Shown one piece after another: positions 6,460 to 12,709 of a DNA stretch of 13,906 nt (its first letter is position 1; every line of letters starts with the position of its first letter). The position numbers and the translations under genes were made by a program. The stretch is taken from the NCBI GenBank assembly GCA_045631845.1, contig JAZQVM010000003.1, forward strand, positions 1 through 13,906, read 5' to 3'. This DNA is from CAKSHC01 sp045631845 (GTDB lineage: Bacteria; Bacillota; Clostridia; Oscillospirales; UMGS1783). The notes under the pieces are model-generated. The model worked only from the letters and a program-made list of their open reading frames with translations, was not told where the DNA came from and ran no database searches.

Positions 6460-7215
6460 ATGGAACAGATCAAGGCGTGGTTTGCGGCCTGGTGGGCCGA
6501 TTTCGCAGCCGATTTTCATTTAAATTTTATAGCGTCTGATCGCTGGCGCTCGCTCCTGAAGGGCTTGGGTGCGACCTTGCAGATCACCTTTTTTGCCCTG
6601 CTGATCGGTTTAGTGATCGGTGTGGTGGTCGCGGCGGTGCGCTCGACCTTTGACAAGAACCATGAGGACATGGCGCGCAAGGGCGGGTTTGGCTGGTTTT
6701 TGATGCGGATCGCCAACGGCATTTGCAATGTGTACCTAGCGATTGTACGCGGCACGCCTGTGGTGGTGCAGTTGATGATTTTCTACTTTGTCATCTTCTC
6801 CTTCTCCCGCAACGGCATTCTGATTGCTATTATTGCATTTGGTATCAATTCGGGTGCGTATGTGGCTGAGATTTTCCGTGCCGGCATTACCTCGATTGAT
6901 GCGGGGCAGTTTGAGGCGGGGCGGTCGCTGGGCTTTAACTATGTGCAGACGATGACCCACATTATCATTCCGCAGGCCTTTAAGAATGTGTTGCCGACCT
7001 TGTGCAATGAGTTTATCGTACTGCTCAAGGAAACCTCGGTTGCGGGGTATGTGGGCGTTGTGGATTTGACCAAGGCGGGCGACATGATTCGTGGGCGTAC
7101 CTTCTCGGCCTTTATGCCGCTGATTGCGGTGGCGCTGATTTATTTGGTGCTGGTGATTGTGCTGACGGCGTTGGTGCGCCGTTTGGAGAGGAGGCTGAAC
7201 AAGAGTGAGCGATAA
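6460..7215 (+). CDS. Amino-acid ABC transporter permease (HisM/GlnP type)
   Basis: A 251-aa inner-membrane permease of the polar amino-acid transporter group, with about five to six membrane segments. GATLQITFFALLIG (37-50) opens the transmembrane domain as usual, and VRGTPVVVQLMIFYF (96-110) is highly typical. The cytoplasmic EAA loop that docks on the ATPase is at 149-173 (GQFEAGRSLGFNYVQTM... IIIPQA). A 30-residue aromatic-rich N-terminal extension precedes the domain. ATG 6460 follows AAAGGA (6448-6453) by 6 nt. The 3' end overlaps the ATPase gene by 11 nt, so the two are probably translationally coupled. A single permease gene implies a homodimeric channel. Confidence 0.95.
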   Translation: MEQIKAWFAAWWADFAADFHLNFIASDRWRSLLKGLGATLQITFFALLIGLVIGVVVAAVRSTFDKNHEDMARKGGFGWFLMRIANGICNVYLAIVRGTPVVVQLMIFYFVIFSFSRNGILIAIIAFGINSGAYVAEIFRAGITSIDAGQFEAGRSLGFNYVQTMTHIIIPQAFKNVLPTLCNEFIVLLKETSVAGYVGVVDLTKAGDMIRGRTFSAFMPLIAVALIYLVLVIVLTALVRRLERRLNKSER

Positions 7216-7945
7216 GATTATTGAAGTAACGGGACTGAAAAAGCATTACAAAGGTGGACAGATCAGGGCGTTGGACGGTATTGACCTGACGGTGAACCGC
7301 GGAGAAGTGGTGGTAATCATCGGCCCGTCGGGAAGCGGTAAGAGTACCTTTTTGCGGTCGCTCAACCTGTTGGAGATGCCGACGGACGGACAGATTTTGT
7401 TTGAGGGTGTGGACATTACCGATGTGCGTACCAACATCAATCTCCATCGGCAGAAGATGGGCATGGTGTTCCAGCAGTTCAACCTGTTCCCTCACAAGAC
7501 GGTGTTGCAGAACATGACCTTAGCGCCTATGAAACTGCTCAAGGTGCCCAAGGCGCAGGCCGAGGAGAAGGCGCTGAAATTGTTGGAGCGTGTGGGGCTT
7601 GCCGACCGTGCCGATGCCTATCCCAGCCAGTTATCGGGTGGGCAGAAGCAGCGCATTGCTATTGTGCGCGCCTTGTGCATGGAGCCGGACGTGATGCTCT
7701 TTGACGAGCCGACCTCGGCACTTGATCCTGAGATGGTGGGCGAGGTGCTGGAGGTTATGCGGGACTTGGCCAAGGAGGGCATGACCATGGCGGTGGTCAC
7801 CCACGAGATGGGCTTTGCCCGTGAGGTGGGTACCAAGATTATCTTCATGGATGAGGGTAAGATTTTGGAGATGGGTACGCCCGAGGAGATCTTTGGCAAT
7901 CCGAAATCGGAACGGCTCAAAACCTTTTTGGCTAAAGTATTATAA
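7205..7945 (+). CDS. Amino-acid ABC transporter ATPase (GlnQ type)
   Basis: A 246-aa ATP-binding subunit that powers the importer from the cytoplasmic face. All motifs are intact: Walker A GPSGSGKST (40-48), Q-loop Q90 in VFQQFNLF, signature LSGGQ (143-147), Walker B VMLFDE (163-168), D-loop SALD and switch H200 in THE. FQQFNLFPHKTVLQN is typical of the polar amino-acid ATPases. The start is GTG 7205, 10 nt after GGAGAGGAGG (7185-7194), overlapping the permease stop. The gene is followed by intergenic element A; no conventional terminator with a T tract occurs directly after the stop. Confidence 0.96.
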   Translation: MSDKIIEVTGLKKHYKGGQIRALDGIDLTVNRGEVVVIIGPSGSGKSTFLRSLNLLEMPTDGQILFEGVDITDVRTNINLHRQKMGMVFQQFNLFPHKTVLQNMTLAPMKLLKVPKAQAEEKALKLLERVGLADRADAYPSQLSGGQKQRIAIVRALCMEPDVMLFDEPTSALDPEMVGEVLEVMRDLAKEGMTMAVVTHEMGFAREVGTKIIFMDEGKILEMGTPEEIFGNPKSERLKTFLAKVL

Positions 7946-7956
7946 AAAATGCTCTC
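7945..7956 (+). repeat. Left 12-bp terminal inverted repeat of element A
   Basis: AAAAATGCTCTC begins at the last base of the ATPase stop codon and is the exact reverse complement of GAGAGCATTTTT at 8273-8284. The two copies bracket the whole intergenic element. Confidence 0.6.
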
Positions 7957-8189
7957 CCGATTGAGGCGCATTCCATAAGGAAGTGCGCCTCAGCTATATT
8001 CGTGCAAAGCACGAGCGATATATCTACGATGCGATATGCGGTAAAACCGTGCGATATACGGCTTCGCCGTGCAAAAAAGCACGAATATAATATCGCAAAA
8101 GCCAAAGGCTTTTATATCGCTTTATGCATCGAAAAATCAATCGCTTATTTTCGGCAAGTTATTTACATTTTTAAAACATATAACCCACT

Positions 8190-8218
8190 ATGACACTTTC
8201 AAAATTTGAAAGTGTCAT
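8190..8218 (+). terminator. 14-bp perfect palindrome, possible terminator within element A
   Basis: ATGACACTTTCAAA (8190-8203) pairs perfectly with 8205-8218 around one central A. A T-rich but interrupted tail (TTATCTTTA) follows. It may end read-through from the ABC importer operon or be a separate insertion. It has no counterpart in element B. Confidence 0.5.
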
Positions 8219-8236
8219 TTATCTTTATAAAAGAGA

Positions 8237-8270
8237 AAAGGAGACAACTTCTTTACGAAGCGTCTCCTTT
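8237..8270 (-). terminator. Right hairpin of element A, likely terminator of the ABC exporter gene
   Basis: AAAGGAGAC (8237-8245) pairs with GTCTCCTTT (8262-8270), with inner CTTC/GAAG and loop TTTAC. On the minus strand it starts 17 nt after the exporter stop and is followed by TTTTCTCTTTT. The same hairpin, nearly identical, closes element B. Confidence 0.7.
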
Positions 8271-8272
8271 GA

Positions 8273-8284
8273 GAGAGCATTTTT
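8273..8284 (-). repeat. Right 12-bp terminal inverted repeat of element A
   Basis: GAGAGCATTTTT is the exact reverse complement of 7945-7956. It ends 2 bp before the stop codon of the ABC exporter gene. Confidence 0.6.
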
Positions 8285-8286
8285 AC

Positions 8287-10002
8287 TTACTGTAATTTGA
8301 ACTGTTCATTATACAGATCGGCGTAAAGACCGCCCTGTTCCAAGAGGCGGGCGTGGGTGCCCTGCTCTAAGATTTTGCCTTGGTCGATAACGGCGATGGT
8401 ATCGGCGTTTTTGATGGTGGAGAGGCGGTGGGCGACGACGAGGGTGGTGCGGCCGCGGGACAGGTCGTCGAGCGATTTTTGGATGAGGGTTTCGGTGGCG
8501 TTATCCAAGGCGCTGGTGGCCTCGTCCAAAATGAGGATGGGGGGATTTTTCAGAAAGACGCGGGCGATGCATAGCCGTTGTTTCTGCCCGCCCGAAAGAC
8601 GGACGCCGCGCTCGCCGATGACGGTGTCGTACCCCTTTTCCATGCTTAAAATATAATCGTGGATATTGGCGCGCTTGGCGGCTTGTATGACTTCCTCGTC
8701 GGTCGCATCGGGGCGGCCGTAGAGGATGTTCTCCCGAATGGTGGCATTAAACAGGTAGATATCCTGCTGGACGATGCCGATGTGCTTTCGCAGGCTTTCT
8801 CGGGTAAAGGAGCGGATGTCCTTGCCGTCGATGCGGATGCACCCGTCGGAAATTTCGTAGAAGCGGGGGATGAGGTGGCAGACGGTGGTTTTGCCGCCGC
8901 CGGATGGACCGACGAGGGCGAAGGTTTGTCCGGCCTCTACGGTGAAGCTGATATTTTTGAGCACCTCACGGTTCTTGGAATAGGCGCTGGAAACGCCGCA
9001 AAACTCGATTTTGCCGCACACGGTGGGGATGGGGGTTGCGCCCTCATCGTCGGGCTCGGCGGGGGTGTCCATAATCTGGACGAAGCGTTCGAAGCCGGCG
9101 GCGCCGTTCTGGAAACTCTCCATAAAGCGGATGAGGGTAGAAATGGGGTTTAGGAAGATATTGATCGACACGATAAAGGCCGAGTAGTCGGCGAAATTGA
9201 TGGCGCCGCGATGGAGGAACAGGCCGCCGGCGATGACGACCACCACATTGAAGACATCGGTAATAAAGGTGGTGGAGGAATGGAACTGACCCATGGCTTT
9301 GTAGGCGTGGGACTGGGCTTGTACCAGTTCGTTGTTGCCCGTCTCGAACTTTTCCTGCTCTTCCGCGGCATTGGTGAAGGCTTTGGTGACACGCACGCCG
9401 GCGATGCTGCTTTGCAGGGCGCCGTTGACGGTGGCGGTGGCCTGTTTACTCTCACGAAATGCCTTTTGCATGCGTTTGCGCAGGGTCATGGAGATAACGA
9501 TCAGCACGGGAACGCAACAGAAGATAATCAGAGTCAGCCACAGATGGATGGTAGACAGATAGGCGAAGGCGGCGAGAATGGAGATGGTGCAGGTGAGCAC
9601 CGTTTCGGGGCCGTGGTGGGCCAGTTCGGCGACGTCGAACAGGTCGCTGGTCATGCGGGACATGATTTTGCCCGTTTCGTTATCGTCATAGAACGAGAAG
9701 GGCAGTTTTTCCAGATGGGAAAACATATCCGAGCGCATTTGCGCCTGCATGCGCACGCCCATGACGTGGCCTTTATACTGGACGAAGTAGTTGAGCAGGG
9801 CACGGATGAGATACAAAAAGAGCAGGCCGATGCCGGCGGCGATGATCAGCGACCACTGGGGGTTTACGATCAGGTCGTTTAGCACCCAGCGGGTGATGAT
9901 GGGGTACATAACCCCGAGCATGGCGGCGACGATGGAGGCCAGCAGGTCGGGGATCAGGATGGCGATATGGGGTTTATAATAACCGAGAAAGCGTTTTAGC
10001 AT
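8287..10002 (-). CDS. ABC exporter half-transporter (membrane domain fused to ATPase)
   Basis: A 571-aa half-transporter that works as a dimer in the cytoplasmic membrane. The N-terminal exporter domain (about 1-310) has six predicted membrane helices, and the ATPase domain follows (about 330-571). Motifs are complete: Walker A GPSGGGKTT (365-373), Q-loop Q412 in VQQDIYLF, signature LSGGQ (469-473), Walker B ILILDE (489-494), D-loop SALD and switch H525. It resembles the multidrug/lipid exporter (MsbA/MdlB-like) group; the substrate is unknown. ATG 10002 is chosen because AAAGGAG stands 8 nt upstream; the longer frame from 10035 starts upstream of that site. It is transcribed divergently from the TVP38-like gene, with its own TATAAT promoter. 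No second half-transporter gene is adjacent, which suggests a homodimer. Confidence 0.95.
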   Translation of the reverse strand: MLKRFLGYYKPHIAILIPDLLASIVAAMLGVMYPIITRWVLNDLIVNPQWSLIIAAGIGLLFLYLIRALLNYFVQYKGHVMGVRMQAQMRSDMFSHLEKLPFSFYDDNETGKIMSRMTSDLFDVAELAHHGPETVLTCTISILAAFAYLSTIHLWLTLIIFCCVPVLIVISMTLRKRMQKAFRESKQATATVNGALQSSIAGVRVTKAFTNAAEEQEKFETGNNELVQAQSHAYKAMGQFHSSTTFITDVFNVVVVIAGGLFLHRGAINFADYSAFIVSINIFLNPISTLIRFMESFQNGAAGFERFVQIMDTPAEPDDEGATPIPTVCGKIEFCGVSSAYSKNREVLKNISFTVEAGQTFALVGPSGGGKTTVCHLIPRFYEISDGCIRIDGKDIRSFTRESLRKHIGIVQQDIYLFNATIRENILYGRPDATDEEVIQAAKRANIHDYILSMEKGYDTVIGERGVRLSGGQKQRLCIARVFLKNPPILILDEATSALDNATETLIQKSLDDLSRGRTTLVVAHRLSTIKNADTIAVIDQGKILEQGTHARLLEQGGLYADLYNEQFKLQ

Positions 10003-10023
10003 ACAAGACACTCCTTTTATTCT

Positions 10024-10052
10024 ATTATAATCCATATTTTACTTGCAGGCAA
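10024..10052 (-). promoter_or_regulatory. Promoter of the ABC exporter gene
   Basis: On the minus strand, TTGCCT (10052-10047), 17-bp spacer, TATAAT (10029-10024). The leader to ATG 10002 is only about 15 nt and contains the AAAGGAG ribosome site. Confidence 0.8.
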
Positions 10053-10071
10053 GGGGGATTTCGAGTAAGAT
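10043..10071 (+). promoter_or_regulatory. Candidate promoter of the TVP38-like gene
   Basis: TTGCAG (10043-10048), 17-bp spacer, TAAGAT (10066-10071), each 4/6 to consensus. Its -35 hexamer overlaps the -35 of the divergent exporter promoter by 2 bp. Confidence 0.5.
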
Positions 10072-10094
10072 ATAGATAAGAAAAGAGGGATAAT

Positions 10095-10787
10095 ATGGAG
10101 AAAACGGTCATACGGCGGCGGGTGGTGAGCCTGCTTTCGATCCTGTTATTTATCGGACTGTTTATATTCTTATTCTTTGCGGTGGGAAAGCCGCTGATAC
10201 AATTTGTAGAAGAACCCGAACAGTTTCGGGCTTGGCTGGACTCCTACGGCGTGTGGGGACGGGTGATTTTCCTTGGCATGACCTTATTACAGATTCTGAT
10301 TGGTATTATTCCCGGTGAGCCGCTGGAGATCGGGGCGGGATATGCCTTTGGGTTTTGGGAAGGATTTTTGCTGTGCGAGTTGGGAATCCTGATTGGATCG
10401 GCACTCATATGGTGCTTTTCCCGTTATCTGGGCATCAAGGCGGTGGAAGCCTTTTACCCGCGGGAGAAACTGAATGAACTGCGGTTTCTCAAGGACAGTA
10501 AGAAACTTAACATTACCGCCTTTATCCTCTTTTTCATTCCCGGCACGCCTAAGGATATGCTGACCTACATCTTGGGGCTGACGCCCATGAAGTTGTCCAC
10601 CTGTTTGTTTATTACGGTGGTGGCGCGGATTCCGTCGGTGATCACTTCGGTGATTGGTGGGAGCATGCTGGGGGAGCAGAATTATCTTATGGCGGTGATC
10701 GTCTTTGCCGTGACGGGGCTGATCTCGCTGGGCGGTATTATTTTCTATCATAAGAAGTTTGGCAAAAAAGAAACTCCGAAGGATTGA
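10095..10787 (+). CDS. TVP38/TMEM64-family (VTT domain) membrane protein
   Basis: A 230-aa membrane protein with a charged cytoplasmic start and about six hydrophobic segments. The VTT/SNARE-associated domain is marked by two re-entrant-type motifs: GIIPGEPLEIGAGYAFGF (about 75-92) and FFIPGTPKDMLTYILGLTP. Both are characteristic of the TVP38/TMEM64 family related to DedA, for which lipid scrambling or proton-dependent transport has been proposed; the exact role here is unknown. ATG 10095 follows AGAGGG (10084-10089) by 5 nt. It is divergent from the ABC exporter gene, a layout compatible with shared envelope-related control. Its TGA (10785-10787) forms the first bases of the left hairpin arm of element B, so the repeat abuts the coding end directly. 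Confidence 0.92.
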   Translation: MEKTVIRRRVVSLLSILLFIGLFIFLFFAVGKPLIQFVEEPEQFRAWLDSYGVWGRVIFLGMTLLQILIGIIPGEPLEIGAGYAFGFWEGFLLCELGILIGSALIWCFSRYLGIKAVEAFYPREKLNELRFLKDSKKLNITAFILFFIPGTPKDMLTYILGLTPMKLSTCLFITVVARIPSVITSVIGGSMLGEQNYLMAVIVFAVTGLISLGGIIFYHKKFGKKETPKD

Positions 10788-11047
10788 GACACCTTCCCAT
10801 AGGAAGAGTGTCTCAGTTATATTCGTGCAGGGCACGAGCGATATAGCTTCGCTGCGATATACGGGTGCCCGTGCGATATACGGCAAAGCCGTAAATACGG
10901 CTTTGCCGTGAGAAAAGAGCACGAATATAATATCGCAAAAGCCGAAGGGTTTTATATCGCTTTTGTCGCATGGCAAAAATATCGCGGCAAGTGATAGCTT
11001 GCCATATCGCATAAAAAATGGAGACAACTTCTTTACGAAGTGTCTCC
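10784..11047. repeat. Intergenic hairpin-array element B
   Basis: Second copy of the structured intergenic element, same orientation as element A and again between convergent genes. The left hairpin is TGAGACAC (10785-10792) with GTGTCTCA (10808-10815), inner CTTCC/GGAAG and one bulged A. The long-range inverted repeat is 12 bp (10817-10828 with 10919-10930). Inside it, GCGATATA occurs at 10838, 10854 and 10873 with small hairpins AGC-TTC-GCT, CGGG-TG-CCCG and ACGGC-AAA-GCCGT; the last is followed by its own inverted copy (10880-10892 and 10897-10909). The right half carries four TATCGC copies and a GGCAAG/CTTGCC stem (10986-11003). It closes with hairpin GGAGACA (11020-11026) / TGTCTCC (11041-11047). 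It looks more intact than element A. Confidence 0.87.
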
Positions 11048-11053
11048 GTTTTT
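11013..11053. terminator. Right hairpin of element B, bidirectional terminator
   Basis: The stem GGAGACA (11020-11026) / TGTCTCC (11041-11047), with inner CTTC/GAAG and loop TTTAC, has five T residues on the plus side (11049-11053) and six T residues on the minus strand (11018-11013). It begins 10 bp beyond the stop of the minus-strand foldase gene and probably ends that transcript. Confidence 0.85.
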
Positions 11054-11057
11054 ATTG

Positions 11058-12278
11058 TTATTCGGTGACGGCGTTGGCCAAGATAAAGTCGGTAACTTTA
11101 TTATGGACGATGCTGTCGATGATGCGCTGGCGGTAAGTTTCCTCAAAGTCGATATTGTAATTGGATTCAAAGGACTCGATGGAGAGGGCGCCGCTGGAGG
11201 CGAGGAACTGATTGACCTGCTCGTCGTACTCTTCCTGTGTCCAGGTAATGCCTTCGGCTTTGGCGATGGTGTAGGTGATCATCTTATATTCCAGTTCGTA
11301 TTTGGCCTGTTGATCGACCATCTTTTCAAACTCCTCGACCGAGATGCCGGCGTAGGCGGTATAGGAGGTGACCAGCTCGTCGTACTCCATGCCGTAGTAG
11401 GAGCTCAGGTCATAGCGGACACTTTCAAGTTGCTTGGCCAGTTCGGTTTTGGGGTAGTCGAGAATTTCGGTCTTTTCAATGACCAGATTCCATGCGGTAT
11501 CTTCCCGCTTGGCTTTGGCCTGCTCCTGCTTCTCGGCCAGCAGCTGGTCGTAGATGACCTTGCGGTATTCTTCGACCGTTTTCACCTCGCTGTTTTTCTC
11601 AACAAAGGCCTCATCCAGTTCGGGAACGACCGGCTCTTTGACGGCGTTGACGGTGACGGTGAAGATAACCTCGGCGCCGGCCATGAGAGTGTTCTGATAG
11701 TCCTCGGGGAAGGTGAGGTTGAGGTCGAGGGTCTGACCCTTGACGGCACCGATCAGCCCGTCTTCAAAGCCGAGGATGAAGGAGCCGCTGCCCAGTTCCA
11801 GATCGGCATCGGTGGCCGAACCGCCGGCAAATTCCGAACCGTCGGCGGCGTATTTGCCGACATAGTCGATATTCACGGTATCGCCCTTCTCAGCGGCACG
11901 ATCGACCTCTTCAAAGGTGACGGCGGCTTCGAGCTTGGCGTCGATGGCTTTGTCCACATCGGTATCGGTAACGGTGACTTCCTCAACGGGAACGGTTAAG
12001 CCTACATACTGACCCAGGTTTACAAACTTACTGTAATCGACCTTGTTGCCCAGCAGAGCCAGCAGGATGGTGACGGCCATGACCAGTACGATGGCGCCGA
12101 CAACGCCGATCCACAGCCAAGGCGTTTTCTTTTTGGGGGCGGGGGTTTCCTCGGTCGTCTCCGGTTCTTCGAGGGGGGCTTCGAGAGCGTCTTCCTGCTC
12201 GAGTTCAAGGGCGGCTTCTTCGACGGCCTCTTGGATTTCGGTATCTACGACTTCTTCGGGAATTTTATTTTCTTCCAT
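11058..12278 (-). CDS. Membrane-anchored trigger-factor-like peptidyl-prolyl isomerase
   Basis: A 406-aa protein. Residues 1-48 are very acidic and Glu-rich, PKKK (48-51) precedes one membrane helix (about 53-77), and the rest looks extracellular. An FKBP-type isomerase domain (about 130-215) has GDTVNIDYVGKYAADGSEFAGG, LGSGSFILGFEDGLIGAVKG and LTFPEDY, the usual trigger-factor signatures. An all-helical trigger-factor C-terminal (chaperone) part follows to the end (NLVIEKTEILDYPKTELA, about 264-281). The N-terminal ribosome-binding domain of true trigger factor is absent, so this is not Tig itself. I infer a folding catalyst for exported proteins, comparable in role to PrsA. ATG 12278 is preceded by GAGGA at 7-8 nt and by a TATAAT promoter. 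It ends 10 bp before element B's right hairpin. Confidence 0.85.
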   Translation of the reverse strand: MEENKIPEEVVDTEIQEAVEEAALELEQEDALEAPLEEPETTEETPAPKKKTPWLWIGVVGAIVLVMAVTILLALLGNKVDYSKFVNLGQYVGLTVPVEEVTVTDTDVDKAIDAKLEAAVTFEEVDRAAEKGDTVNIDYVGKYAADGSEFAGGSATDADLELGSGSFILGFEDGLIGAVKGQTLDLNLTFPEDYQNTLMAGAEVIFTVTVNAVKEPVVPELDEAFVEKNSEVKTVEEYRKVIYDQLLAEKQEQAKAKREDTAWNLVIEKTEILDYPKTELAKQLESVRYDLSSYYGMEYDELVTSYTAYAGISVEEFEKMVDQQAKYELEYKMITYTIAKAEGITWTQEEYDEQVNQFLASSGALSIESFESNYNIDFEETYRQRIIDSIVHNKVTDFILANAVTE

Positions 12279-12309
12279 GATCTGTCCTCATTTCGTACAA
12301 GATGTTATC

Positions 12310-12338
12310 ATTATAGCAAGAAAAGGAGAAAATAACAA
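12310..12338 (-). promoter_or_regulatory. Promoter of the foldase gene
   Basis: On the minus strand, TTGTTA (12338-12333), 17-bp spacer, TATAAT (12315-12310). The predicted leader to ATG 12278 is about 25 nt. Confidence 0.82.
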
Positions 12339-12373
12339 GAGGGTAGACTGAATGTTGTGTGAAAATTCGGGGC

Positions 12374-12402
12374 TTGTGTGTTGAGCGAGAGTTTGATATA
12401 AT
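12374..12402 (+). promoter_or_regulatory. Extended -10 promoter of the small membrane-protein gene
   Basis: TTGTGT (12374-12379), 17-bp spacer, TATAAT (12397-12402), with a TGA triplet directly before it that forms an extended -10 (TGnTATAAT). Confidence 0.85.
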
Positions 12403-12422
12403 AAAAAGAAAAGGAGTTTGCC

Positions 12423-12686
12423 ATGAAGCGGAGGATGAGCGGGCTGACCTTGGGGTTTTCCCTACTGAGTCTTGGGTTTATAGCTTTGGCCTATATGGAG
12501 CAGGCGACAACGCTTGCGCTGGTGGCGGCGGCCATCTGCTGGCTTGCGGGGTTTGCCTGGTTTGTTCGGCTGGGGCGGCAGGCCAAGGGGTGGCAACGAT
12601 ATGTATTTGCGGCAGCCTTTTGGGTGCTGTGTGTTTGTTTGGTCGGCTGTGCCGCTTGGTGTGTATGGAACATAGTAAAAGGTTGA
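12423..12686 (+). CDS. Small membrane protein of unknown function (87 aa)
   Basis: An 87-aa protein with three predicted membrane segments: about 7-24, 28-48 and 60-83. Basic residues sit at the N-terminus (MKRRM) and in the second loop (RLGRQAKGWQR), which predicts the N-terminus and that loop inside the cell. Four cysteines lie in or near the membrane segments. I recognise no family. Support for a real gene is good: AAGGAG (12411-12416) 6 nt before ATG 12423, an extended -10 promoter and a terminator at its end. The TGA stop (12684-12686) lies inside the terminator stem. It is convergent with clpC and divergent from the foldase gene. Confidence 0.78.
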   Translation: MKRRMSGLTLGFSLLSLGFIALAYMEQATTLALVAAAICWLAGFAWFVRLGRQAKGWQRYVFAAAFWVLCVCLVGCAAWCVWNIVKG

Positions 12687-12708
12687 ACCTATCGGTTCAA
12701 CCTTTTTT
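12677..12708. terminator. Shared terminator between the small membrane-protein gene and clpC
   Basis: A 9-bp stem (GGTTGAACC 12681-12689 with GGTTCAACC 12694-12702, loop TATC) is followed by six T residues (12703-12708) on the plus side and flanked by AAAA (12677-12680) for the minus side. It is strong for the plus-strand gene and plausible for clpC, whose stop lies 2 bp from the T run. Confidence 0.9.
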
Positions 12709-12709
12709 G

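Larger units (their letters stand above)
7961..8270. repeat. Intergenic hairpin-array element A
   Basis: This structured non-coding element fills the gap between two convergent genes. In order: a left hairpin (TGAGGCGCA 7962-7970 with TGCGCCTCA 7984-7992; inner TTCC/GGAA; one bulged G); a long-range 11-bp inverted repeat (TATATTCGTGC 7995-8005, GCACGAATATA 8079-8089); inside it, small hairpins separated by GCGATATA/G (8015, 8031, 8051), including ACGGC-TTC-GCCGT (8058-8070); then AAAAGCC/GGCTTTT (8097-8113) flanked by TATCGC; an AT-rich copy-specific part (about 8121-8236) with a 14-bp palindrome; and a right hairpin (8237-8270). The core and right hairpin recur at 10784-11047. No transposase or credible ORF is inside. 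I know of generally similar palindromic intergenic repeats in clostridia but cannot name this family. Confidence 0.85.

Noticed and set aside
7994..8120. Possible CRISPR array from the repeated GCGATATA motif
   Set aside because: The repeat is only 8 bp, spacing is irregular (16-20 bp), the intervening parts are themselves palindromic, the motif inverts halfway and no cas genes are present.
8002..8193. 63-codon frame inside element A
   Set aside because: It runs through the hairpin array, has no ribosome site and is not preserved in element B.
8659..9882. Long plus-strand reading frames (8659-9153, 9211-9882) opposite the ABC exporter gene
   Set aside because: They are antisense shadows of a well-conserved transporter gene in GC-rich codons, have low-complexity Gly/Asp-rich translations and no ribosome sites.
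11040..11999. 319-codon plus-strand frame opposite the foldase gene
   Set aside because: The opposite strand encodes a recognisable FKBP/trigger-factor protein with promoter, ribosome site and terminator; this frame is Gly/Asp/Leu-biased and has no ribosome site.
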